NCBI GenBank assembly: GCA_036396755.1 | Contig: DASWKG010000003.1 | Location: 1 to 8,718 of the forward strand | Direction of reading: 5' to 3' | From: DASWKG01 sp036396755 | GTDB taxonomy: Bacteria > Actinomycetota > UBA4738 > CALAEC01 | Length of the DNA stretch: 8,718 bases | In this document: in pieces, positions 1 through 6,151 of the stretch | How positions within the stretch are numbered: the stretch's first letter is position 1 | Layout of the letters: each line of letters opens with the position of its first letter | Notes under the pieces: generated by a model | Told to the model about the DNA's origin: nothing | The model's database searches: none | The model's input: the letters and a program-made list of their open reading frames with translations, nothing else | Translations under genes and position numbers: made by a program

Positions 1-1
1 C

Positions 2-541
2 CTGGCGTCGGCCGAGCCCACCGATGTGCTGGCCGATGTCGACGGCCTCCCCGTCCTGATGCCGGGGGAGAGCGTCGAGAAGCTCGCCGGCGCCACCATC
101 GACGCCGAGGGTGAGGCGTGGACCATCCACAACCCGAACCGTCCGCCACTCCGCGAGCGCGTGCCGCTCCAGGTGATGCCGGCGGGCGGCCACGGCAACG
201 GGCGGCCCTCCAGCCCGGCGGCCGACGCCGGGATCACCCCCGAGCTCCGGGCGAGCCTGACCGGCGACGTCGGCCAGCGGGTGGCCCAGGTCATCGAGCA
301 GCACGTGAACCCGAACATCGCCTCGCACGGCGGCAACGCCGAGCTCGTCGGCGTCCAGGGGGAGCGGGCCTACCTCAAGCTGTCGGGGGGCTGCCAGGGC
401 TGCGGCATGGCCGCGGTCACCCTCCGCCAGGGCATCGAGCGCGCGATCACCCAGCTCGTCCCCGAGATCCGCGAGATCGTCGATGTCACCGACCATGCCT
501 CCGGCGAGAACCCGTACTACACGCCCGAGCACGCCCACTAG
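2..541 (+). CDS. Nfu-type Fe-S cluster scaffold/carrier protein, 5'-truncated by window edge
   Basis: The C-terminal half is a NifU-like (Nfu) domain, which holds a [4Fe-4S] cluster at a dimer interface and passes it to cytoplasmic apoproteins. The diagnostic CxxC is visible as GGCQGCG, with cysteine codons at 392-394 and 401-403, preceded by the conserved stretch VNPNIASHGGN. The tail DHASGENPYY is typical of actinobacterial Nfu proteins. Before it lies an A-type (HesB/IscA-like) region with GLPVL, GATID and NPN signatures but none of the A-type cysteines, the same arrangement as the degenerate N-domain of E. coli NfuA. The two parts are joined by a Gly/Pro-rich linker (about 178-228). The frame is open from base 2. 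The GTG at 26 falls inside the A-type domain, so the true start is almost certainly upstream of the window. Function confidence is high; full length is unknown. Confidence 0.9.
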   Translation: MASAEPTDVLADVDGLPVLMPGESVEKLAGATIDAEGEAWTIHNPNRPPLRERVPLQVMPAGGHGNGRPSSPAADAGITPELRASLTGDVGQRVAQVIEQHVNPNIASHGGNAELVGVQGERAYLKLSGGCQGCGMAAVTLRQGIERAITQLVPEIREIVDVTDHASGENPYYTPEHAH

Positions 542-550
542 GGCGCGCGG

Positions 551-2638
551 CTACTTGTGCGCCTCTTCCTGCTGCGCCTTCAGCTCGGCCACCACGCGGT
601 CGGTGATGTGCGCCGGGACCTCCTCGTAGTGGCTGAACGTCATGGTGTACATGCCGTGGCCGCCGGTGATCGAACGCAGGTCGATCGAGTAGCGGACCAT
701 CTCGGCCTGGGGGACCTGGGCCCGGATGTTCGTCTTGCCGGTCCCCGTCGGGTCCATGCCCAGCACCTTGCCGCGCTTCTGGTTGAGGTCGCCCATGATG
801 TCTCCGGTCATCGTCTCGGGGACCAGCACCTCGACGTCCACGATCGGCTCGAGAAGCACCATCCCGGCCTTCTCGGCCGCCTCGCGGAACGCGAGCGACC
901 CGGCCATCTGGAACGCCATGTCGCTCGAGTCCACCGGGTGGTGCTTGCCGTCGTCGACCGTCACGCGCACGTCCACCACGGGGTAGCCGGCCAGGACGCC
1001 CCGCTCCATCGCGGCCACCACGCCTTTCTCTACCGACGGGATGAACTGGCTCGGGATCACGCCCCCGACGATCTCCTTCACGAACTCGAAGCCGCCCCCC
1101 GACCCGGTCGGCTCGACCCGCAGGTGCGCCACCGCGTACTGGCCGTGGCCGCCGGTCTGCTTCACGTGGCGACCCAGGGCCTCGGCCGGGGCGCGGATGG
1201 TCTCCTTGTACGGTACCTTCGCGGGCTCGGTCTTCACCTCCACACCGAACTTCCGGTGCATCCGCTCGACCATCACGTCGATGTGCGCCTCGCCCATCCC
1301 GTTCATGACGGTCTGGTTGATGTCGGCGCGACGCGCGATCTGGATGGTCGGGTCCTCCTCGCCGATGCGCGCGAGCGCGGTCGACAGCTTGTCCTCATCG
1401 CCCTGGGTCTTCGGCTCCACCGCCACCGCGAACAGCGGCTCGGGCCACTGCACGGCCGGCAGCGTCACGTCGTCGCCCTTCATCGTCAGCGTGTCGCCGG
1501 TGGTCGTGTGCGCGAGCTTCGCCACGGCGGCGATGTCGCCGGCCGGCACCTCGCCGACGTTCTCGTGGTCCTTGCCGCGCATCGTGAAGATCTGATGGAT
1601 GCGCTCCTCGTGGCCGGCGGTCGCGTTCCAGATGGTGATGTCGGGGCGGAGCTTCCCCGAGAGCACCCGGAACAGACTGATCCGCCCGACGTACGGGTCG
1701 CTGATGGTCTTGAACACGAACGCGGTGAGCGGGCCCTCGGGGTCGGAGGCACGCTCCTCTTCCTCGCCCTCCTTGGTCATCACCTTGACCGGCGGGCGAT
1801 CGGCGGGGGACGGGAAGCCGTTGACGATGAAGTTGGCCAGCCGGTCGACGCCCATCAGCTTCGAGGCGGACCCCACGAGCACGGGCGCGATCCTGGCGTC
1901 CTTCAGCCCCGCCCGGACGCCCGAGATGATCTGTTCCTCGGACAGCTCGCCGGTCTCGAGGTACTGCTCGAGGAGCGAGTCGTCGGCCTCGGCCACCGCC
2001 TCGGCCAGCTTCTCGCGGTGGGGCTCGGCCTTCCCGGCGATGTCGTCGGGCCAGTCCGACTCCGCGCCCTGCGGCCCGCTCGGGTAGCGGTAGGCCTTGT
2101 GCCCGAGCAGGTCGGCGATGCCCTCGAAGTCGTGCTCCTCGCCGATCGGGAACTGCAGCGGCGCGACCTGGGTCCCGAAGGCCCTCACCAGGCCCTCGAG
2201 CGTTCGCTCGAACGAGGCCCGCTCGCGGTCGATCTTGTTGATGAAGATCGCGCGCGGGAGGCCCGCCTCGGCGACCAGCTCCCACACCACCTCGTGCTGC
2301 ACCTCGACGCCGTCGACGGCCGAGACCACGAACAGCACCGCGTCGGCGGCGCGGATCGCCCCCGTGACGTCGCCGATGAAGTCGGCGTAGCCCGGGGCGT
2401 CGAGCAAGTTGACCTTCGCGTCCTTCCACTCGAAGGGGGCGAGCGCGAGCGAGACGCTGATCTGCTTCTTCGTCTCCTCGGGCTCGAAGTCGGTGACGGT
2501 GTTGCCCTCCTCGACGCTGCCCATGCGGGTGGTCGCGCCGGAGGCGAACAGCAGTGCCTCCGCGAGGGTCGTCTTCCCGGTGCCACCGTGGCCGACGAGG
2601 AGGACGTTTCGGATGGCGGAGGGCTCGTAGGTCTTCAT
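551..2638 (-). CDS. Elongation factor G-like GTPase (EF-G2/FusA2-type)
   Basis: This 695-residue cytoplasmic translational GTPase has the full EF-G length and five-domain layout. G1 is GHGGTGKT (residues 16-23), G2 lies near TDFEPEE (49-55), G3 is DAPGYADF (80-87) and G4 is NKID (134-137). Domain IV contains GGVIPSQFIPSVEKG. Canonical EF-G has AHIDAGKT and DTPGHVDF. Here the catalytic His of G3 is Tyr84 and the P-loop is Gly-rich, which marks the EF-G-like paralogue branch rather than the housekeeping translocase. From memory, a mycobacterial EF-G2 binds GTP without ribosome-stimulated hydrolysis, so the role here is uncertain. The ATG is set by AAAAGGAG just upstream. A TATAAT box lies about 42 bp upstream of the ATG. 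The gene is convergent with nfu and divergent from the PIM-type operon. The symbol fusA is withheld because the main EF-G is probably encoded elsewhere. Confidence 0.93.
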   Translation of the reverse strand: MKTYEPSAIRNVLLVGHGGTGKTTLAEALLFASGATTRMGSVEEGNTVTDFEPEETKKQISVSLALAPFEWKDAKVNLLDAPGYADFIGDVTGAIRAADAVLFVVSAVDGVEVQHEVVWELVAEAGLPRAIFINKIDRERASFERTLEGLVRAFGTQVAPLQFPIGEEHDFEGIADLLGHKAYRYPSGPQGAESDWPDDIAGKAEPHREKLAEAVAEADDSLLEQYLETGELSEEQIISGVRAGLKDARIAPVLVGSASKLMGVDRLANFIVNGFPSPADRPPVKVMTKEGEEEERASDPEGPLTAFVFKTISDPYVGRISLFRVLSGKLRPDITIWNATAGHEERIHQIFTMRGKDHENVGEVPAGDIAAVAKLAHTTTGDTLTMKGDDVTLPAVQWPEPLFAVAVEPKTQGDEDKLSTALARIGEEDPTIQIARRADINQTVMNGMGEAHIDVMVERMHRKFGVEVKTEPAKVPYKETIRAPAEALGRHVKQTGGHGQYAVAHLRVEPTGSGGGFEFVKEIVGGVIPSQFIPSVEKGVVAAMERGVLAGYPVVDVRVTVDDGKHHPVDSSDMAFQMAGSLAFREAAEKAGMVLLEPIVDVEVLVPETMTGDIMGDLNQKRGKVLGMDPTGTGKTNIRAQVPQAEMVRYSIDLRSITGGHGMYTMTFSHYEEVPAHITDRVVAELKAQQEEAHK

Positions 2639-2642
2639 CGGA

Positions 2643-2650
2643 CTCCTTTT
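2643..2650 (-). promoter_or_regulatory. Ribosome binding site of the EF-G-like gene
   Basis: On the minus strand this reads AAAAGGAG, with 4 nt (TCCG) before the ATG at 2638. A second purine-rich block, GGAGGAG, lies further upstream at 2651-2657. Together they support the chosen start. Confidence 0.75.
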
Positions 2651-2679
2651 CTCCTCCGGGGGGATCGGCTGGTAGCCGG

Positions 2680-2685
2680 ATTATA
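2680..2685 (-). promoter_or_regulatory. -10 box (TATAAT) of the EF-G-like gene
   Basis: The minus strand carries a perfect TATAAT in an otherwise very GC-rich region. It predicts transcription starting near 2672-2674 and a leader of about 35 nt with the ribosome binding site in place. No good -35 hexamer is visible; the expected position (about 2703-2708) reads CGCGAG. The box lies only 9 bp from the opposing -10 of the rightward operon. Confidence 0.6.
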
Positions 2686-2691
2686 GAGGGG

Positions 2692-2700
2692 TGCTAGTCT
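2692..2700 (+). promoter_or_regulatory. Extended -10 promoter of the PIM-type operon, likely leaderless
   Basis: TGCTAGTCT fits the extended -10 pattern TGnTAnnnT. The box ends 8 nt before the ATG at 2709, so transcription should begin at or next to the start codon, giving a leaderless mRNA, which is common in Actinomycetota. No Shine-Dalgarno sequence precedes ATG 2709, which agrees with this. No convincing -35 is visible. Confidence 0.5.
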
Positions 2701-2708
2701 CGCTCGCG

Positions 2709-3224
2709 ATGGACGACCGACCGAGGCCGCAGGCCGCCCTCTGGCTCATGCTCGGGGCCGTCGCCGCGGCGGGGGCCGTGGCGGCGTTCGTGCTCGCCGA
2801 GGAGTGGATCCCGGCCGGGCTGGCGGCCCTCACGACCGGGGGCCTGCTCGTCATGGCCGACTACCGGTCCGAGGACGGCGGCCCGCGCGCCGCGTTCGCG
2901 TTCTCGGTGACCGAGCGGGTCGCCGATTCCCTCGTGTTCGGGTCGCTGGCCTGGGAGCTGCTCGGCCCGCTTCCCGAGGCGGGGGTCGCGGCCCTGGTCG
3001 CCCTCTCGGTCGCCTTCGTCGCCTCCTACATCCGGGCCCGGGCGCGCTCGCTCGACTACACGATCATGGAGTCGGGGCTCGCCCGGCCCGCCAGGATGCT
3101 CGCGGTGGCGGTAGGGCTCCTGAGCAGCAACATCGAGGGTGGCCTGTGGGCGGCGGTGGGGGTCGGCACGCTGTCGCTGGTCGCGCGGCTGCGCGAGCTC
3201 CGAACGCAGGTGAAGACGGCGTGA
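2709..3224 (+). CDS. Phosphatidylinositol phosphate synthase-like CDP-alcohol phosphatidyltransferase homologue with degenerate active site
   Basis: This 171-residue integral membrane protein has about six hydrophobic segments (roughly 9-30, 35-50, 69-90, 92-112, 124-141 and 143-160). From residue 66 on, it lines up well with mycobacterial PgsA1/PIP synthase as I recall it: ERVADSLVFGSLAW matches DRISDGAVFGGLLW, SYIRARA matches SYIKARA, and GLARPARM matches GLIERPERL. The gene order before PatA- and PimA-like genes also matches PIP synthase loci. The family's catalytic motif D-x2-D-G-x2-A-R...G-x3-D-x3-D is not intact. Residues 51-73 (from DYRSEDGGPR to TERVAD) are about seven residues shorter than the canonical segment, and the DxxxD pair reads FxxxE. 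It may be inactive, regulatory, or altered in chemistry. An in-frame GTG at 2691 would add six residues but lies over the promoter, so ATG 2709 is preferred. The stop overlaps the next start (GTGA). Confidence 0.75.
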   Translation: MDDRPRPQAALWLMLGAVAAAGAVAAFVLAEEWIPAGLAALTTGGLLVMADYRSEDGGPRAAFAFSVTERVADSLVFGSLAWELLGPLPEAGVAALVALSVAFVASYIRARARSLDYTIMESGLARPARMLAVAVGLLSSNIEGGLWAAVGVGTLSLVARLRELRTQVKTA

Positions 3225-4114
3225 GCGAGACCTTCGGCGAGCGAATGGCCTACGCGATGTACGCGGCCGCGGAGAGGGCGGCCACCTCGCTCCCCGAGCC
3301 GGCCGGGCGGAAGCTGTTCGCCGGGATCGCCGCGGTGCAGCACCGGAGCGCGGCGAAGCGACAGATGGTCGGCCGCAACCTCGCTCGCGTGCTCGGGGAG
3401 CCCCTGGGATCGCCGGTCCTCCGCGCCGCGGTCCGGGAGGCCTTCGACTCCTACGCGCGGTACTGGTACGACACCTTCCGCCTCCGCGTGATGCCGCCCG
3501 AGGAGGTCCGCAAGCGCATGCAGCTCGTCGGCACCGAGAACGTCGACGCGGCGCTCGAGCCGGGGCGGGGCGTGGTCATCGCGCTGCCGCACATGGGCAA
3601 CTGGGACGCGGCCGGCAACGCGATGGTCCTCGCCGGCTACCGCGTGACGGCCGTGGCCGAGAACCTCCGGCCGCCGCGGCTCATGGAGCTCTTCCGCCGG
3701 CACCGGGAGGAGCTCGGGATGGGCATCGTCGTGCTCGACGAGTCGAGGGGCGTCGGCGAGAAGCTGGTGAAGCAGCTCTCGGAGAACGTGTTGATCGCGC
3801 TGGTGGCCGACCGGGACCTCAAGGGCAGGGGGGTCGAGGTGGAGATGTTCGGCGCGACCCGGCGGATGCCGGCGGGCCCCGCGCTCCTCTCGCTCGGGAC
3901 GGGCGCCCCGCTGATCCCGGCCGCCGTGTACGACACCGACGACGACGGGTGGGTCACGGTCCTCGAGCCGCCGATCGAGGTCGAGCGCACGGCGCGCCTG
4001 CGCGACGACGTCACCGCGCTCACCCGCAAGCTCGCCGCCCGCTTCGAGCATGCGATCGCGTCCGCACCGACGCAGTGGCACATGTGGCAGCCGGCCTGGC
4101 CGGAGGGCTCGTGA
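3221..4114 (+). CDS. Phosphatidylinositol mannoside acyltransferase (PatA/LpxL-like)
   Basis: This 297-residue protein belongs to the lysophospholipid/lauroyl acyltransferase (LpxL/HtrB) superfamily. In Actinomycetota its PatA branch transfers a fatty acyl chain from acyl-CoA to a mannose of PIM on the cytoplasmic face of the membrane. The catalytic HX4D motif is HMGNWD (H124, D129). Further family signatures follow: VADRDLKGRGVEVEMFG, then RRMPAGPALLSLGTGAPLIP, and a C-terminal QWHMWQP. The length is normal for the family. The GTG start overlaps the upstream stop as GTGA, with AGGTGA at 3208-3213 as a modest ribosome binding site. The stop overlaps the next gene in the same way. The PIM role rests on the PimA-like gene beside it; without that context a general lauroyl-type acyltransferase would be equally possible. 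Confidence 0.88.
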   Translation: MSETFGERMAYAMYAAAERAATSLPEPAGRKLFAGIAAVQHRSAAKRQMVGRNLARVLGEPLGSPVLRAAVREAFDSYARYWYDTFRLRVMPPEEVRKRMQLVGTENVDAALEPGRGVVIALPHMGNWDAAGNAMVLAGYRVTAVAENLRPPRLMELFRRHREELGMGIVVLDESRGVGEKLVKQLSENVLIALVADRDLKGRGVEVEMFGATRRMPAGPALLSLGTGAPLIPAAVYDTDDDGWVTVLEPPIEVERTARLRDDVTALTRKLAARFEHAIASAPTQWHMWQPAWPEGS

Positions 4115-5199
4115 GGGTCGCCCTCGCCTGCCCGTACGACTGGGCGGCGCCCGGCGGCGTGCAGGTCCACGTCCGCCAGCTCGCCGAGCGCCTGCGCAAG
4201 CGGGGCCACCGCGTGCTCGTGGTGGCGCCCGCGTCGAAGGACCCCGCGGACGACGGCGTCGTGGGCGCCGGGCGCCCGCTGCGGGTTCCCTTCAACGGGT
4301 CGCGCGCGCCGATCGCCCCGGTGGCCGCCCGCCGCGTGAAGCGCGCCCTCGACGAGTTCGGTCCCGACGTGGTCCACGCGCACGAGCCGCTGGCCCCGAG
4401 CGTCGGGATGCACGCGACGCGCGCCGCCTCCGTCCCCGTGGTGGGCACCTTCCACGCGTACTCCGACCGCGGGTTCGCCATGGCGGCCGCCGCGCCGCTC
4501 CTCCGGCCCACCTGGGAGCGGCTCGCGCTGCGGATCGCGGTGTCCGAGGCGGCCCGGGACTTCGTCGCGCGGCGCTTCGACGGCCCGGTGCGGATCATCC
4601 CGAACGGCGTCGAGGTCGAGAAGTTCGCCGCGGCGGCCCCGGCCGACCTGCCGGAGGGCCGCCGCATCCTGTTCGTGAACCGCCTCGAGCCGCGCAAGGG
4701 CTTCGCGGTGATGGTGCAGGCGTTCGCGCTCGTGGCCGCGACCCACCCCGACGCGCTGCTCGTCGTGGCCGGCGACGGCCCCGAGCGCTCGGCGATCCGG
4801 AAGGTCCCGCGGAGCGTGCGCGACCGCATCGACCTGCTCGGCAACGTGCCGCACGACCTGCTGCCGCCCTACCACGCGGCCTGCGAGGTCTTCTGCGCCC
4901 CCGCGACCGGGCGCGAGAGCTTCGGCATCGTGCTCGTCGAGGCGATGTCGGCGGGACTTCCGATCGTCGCGACCGACATCCCCGGCTACCGCGAGGTCGT
5001 CCGCGACGGCGAGGACGGCCTGCTCGTCCCGGCGAAGGACCCGGGGTCGACCGCCAGGGCGCTGCGCCACCTCCTCGACGACGGCGCCGACGCGAAGCGC
5101 TTCTCCAAGGCGGGTGTGCGGCGCGCGGCGCGCTTCTCGTGGGACACCGTGACCCGGGAGGTCGAGGCGGCCTACGAGGAGGCCGTCGGTGGGGCCTGA
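4111..5199 (+). CDS. pimA: Phosphatidylinositol alpha-mannosyltransferase (PimA-like GT4 glycosyltransferase)
   Basis: This 362-residue GT-B fold, GT4-family glycosyltransferase should move mannose from GDP-mannose to the inositol ring of PI, the first PIM step, at the inner face of the membrane. The N-terminus VRVALACPYDWAAPGGVQVHV closely resembles mycobacterial PimA, including Y9, the GG loop at 15-16 and Q18. FNGS (N62), the catalytic-site His in TFHAY (H115), R191 and K196 in NRLEPRKG, and the EX7E motif ESFGIVLVE (E269, E277) all match PimA positions. IPNGV and the C-terminal DGEDGLLVP are general GT4 signatures. GTG 4111 overlaps the previous stop by 4 nt, with GGAG at 4102-4105 as ribosome binding site. 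The 3' end overlaps the next gene by 11 nt. Another PI- or lipid-linked GT4 activity cannot be excluded, but context supports PimA. Confidence 0.88.
   Translation: MRVALACPYDWAAPGGVQVHVRQLAERLRKRGHRVLVVAPASKDPADDGVVGAGRPLRVPFNGSRAPIAPVAARRVKRALDEFGPDVVHAHEPLAPSVGMHATRAASVPVVGTFHAYSDRGFAMAAAAPLLRPTWERLALRIAVSEAARDFVARRFDGPVRIIPNGVEVEKFAAAAPADLPEGRRILFVNRLEPRKGFAVMVQAFALVAATHPDALLVVAGDGPERSAIRKVPRSVRDRIDLLGNVPHDLLPPYHAACEVFCAPATGRESFGIVLVEAMSAGLPIVATDIPGYREVVRDGEDGLLVPAKDPGSTARALRHLLDDGADAKRFSKAGVRRAARFSWDTVTREVEAAYEEAVGGA
5176..5182 (+). promoter_or_regulatory. Ribosome binding site setting the phosphatase start
   Basis: GAGGAGG lies inside the 3' end of the pimA-like gene, 6 nt before GTG 5189. 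It fixes that codon as the start of the downstream phosphatase and creates the 11-nt overlap. Confidence 0.7.
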
Positions 5200-6139
5200 G
5201 GCGTTCGCCCGGGCCCTGGCGCTGAAGATCAGCGACGAGGTCGCGCCCCTCCTCGGCCGGCCCGAGGCGCGCGAGCGGACCGGCACCGCGCACGGCGGCG
5301 ACCCGACGTTCGCGATCGACGAGCGAGCCGAGCGCGTGGCCGCGGCGGCGTTCGAGGAGCGCGGCGACCTCGCCTACTTCACCGAGGACGCGGGGCTCGT
5401 GGTGCTCGGGACGCCGGCGCACCTCTTCCTGCTCGATCCGATCGACGGCACCCGTCCGGCGATGGCCGGCTACGAGTCCTGCTGCGTCTCGGTGGCGGTC
5501 GCGCCGTACGGGACCGGGCTCACGGTCGCCGACCTCACCTACGGCTGCGTGGTCGAGCTGCCCACCGGGGTCGTGTTCGAGGCGCGGCGCGGGGAGGGCG
5601 CGCGAGCCGAGGGGCGCGAGCTGCGCCCCGCCGCGACGCGCGAGCCACGGGCCGCGATCTGGGCGGGCGGGTTCCGCGGCCAGCCGTCCGTCCCGACCGT
5701 CACGGTCCTCGAGGGCCTCTTCGACACGCCGGGCGCCGAGGGCGCCTTCTTCGACCAGGGGAGCGCCGCGTTCTCCCTGACGCGCCTCGCGACCGGCCAG
5801 CTCGACGCCTACGTCGACGTCGGCCAGGCGATCGTCGAGCGGGTCCCCGGCATGGAGGAGGCGTTCCGCGCGGTGGGCGGCGGTCACGTCCTGAACACGA
5901 CGACCTACGACACGGCCGCCGGCTACCTCGTGCTCGCCGAGCTGGGGCTCCCGGTGACCGACGCGCTGGGCCGCCCGGTCGGCGAGATCCCGCTCTTCGC
6001 CCCCGACGGCAGCGCGACGCTGGTCTCGAGCGCCGCCGCCTGCACGCCCGAGCTCCATTCGGAGGTCCTGCGGGTGGTGGAGGAGGGCCTGGGGCGGCTC
6101 GCGGCCGCCGTGGCCGGCTCCGACCTCTCCCGTCGCTGA
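5189..6139 (+). CDS. Inositol monophosphatase-fold phosphatase
   Basis: This 316-residue protein belongs to the IMPase/FBPase Mg2+-dependent phosphatase superfamily. The metal-binding residues are present: E66 (TED, in place of the usual EE), D83 and D86 in DPIDGT (83-88), and D241 in YDTAAG (the WDxAAG motif, 240-245). GGDPTFAIDERAE (36-48) matches the N-terminal substrate-site segment, and LATGQLDAYVD (200-210) is also a family signature. After DPIDGT the sequence reads RPAMAGYESCCVSVAV instead of the usual NF motif, so it is not a textbook IMPase and substrate assignment is open. It is last in the operon and overlaps the pimA-like gene by 11 nt, so an inositol-linked substrate is a reasonable inference: inositol-1-phosphate, or the phosphatidylinositol phosphate made by PIP synthase. 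The stop codon TGA (6137-6139) is embedded in the promoter of the next gene. Confidence 0.85.
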   Translation: MGPEAFARALALKISDEVAPLLGRPEARERTGTAHGGDPTFAIDERAERVAAAAFEERGDLAYFTEDAGLVVLGTPAHLFLLDPIDGTRPAMAGYESCCVSVAVAPYGTGLTVADLTYGCVVELPTGVVFEARRGEGARAEGRELRPAATREPRAAIWAGGFRGQPSVPTVTVLEGLFDTPGAEGAFFDQGSAAFSLTRLATGQLDAYVDVGQAIVERVPGMEEAFRAVGGGHVLNTTTYDTAAGYLVLAELGLPVTDALGRPVGEIPLFAPDGSATLVSSAAACTPELHSEVLRVVEEGLGRLAAAVAGSDLSRR

Positions 6140-6145
6140 TACGAT
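6137..6145 (+). promoter_or_regulatory. Extended -10 promoter of lemA-htpX, likely leaderless
   Basis: TGATACGAT fits TGnTAnnnT, and its TG(A) is the stop codon of the phosphatase gene. Six nt separate the box from the GTG at 6152, placing the predicted transcription start at the start codon. No Shine-Dalgarno sequence precedes GTG 6152. No clear -35 is seen. Confidence 0.5.
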
Positions 6146-6151
6146 GGCGCT

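Noticed and set aside
557..2686. 709-codon plus-strand frame antisense to the EF-G-like gene
   Set aside because: It mirrors the EF-G-like gene almost exactly, is dominated by His, Arg, Gly, Asp and Leu, and shows no family motif. It is a compositional shadow.
2684..2698. CIRCE-like half-site (CTAGCACCCCTC on the minus strand) near the divergent promoters
   Set aside because: Only a poor match to one arm of the heat-shock operator is present and no inverted second arm follows, so HrcA control is not supported.
2804..3220. Upstream extension of the PatA-like frame, giving a 436-residue protein
   Set aside because: The extra N-terminus is low-complexity Arg/Gly/Ala sequence overlapping the PIP-synthase-like gene. 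The family start is at GTG 3221 with a GTGA overlap.
6144..6146. ATG inside the lemA promoter box as an alternative start
   Set aside because: It is out of frame with lemA and its reading frame gives no recognisable protein.
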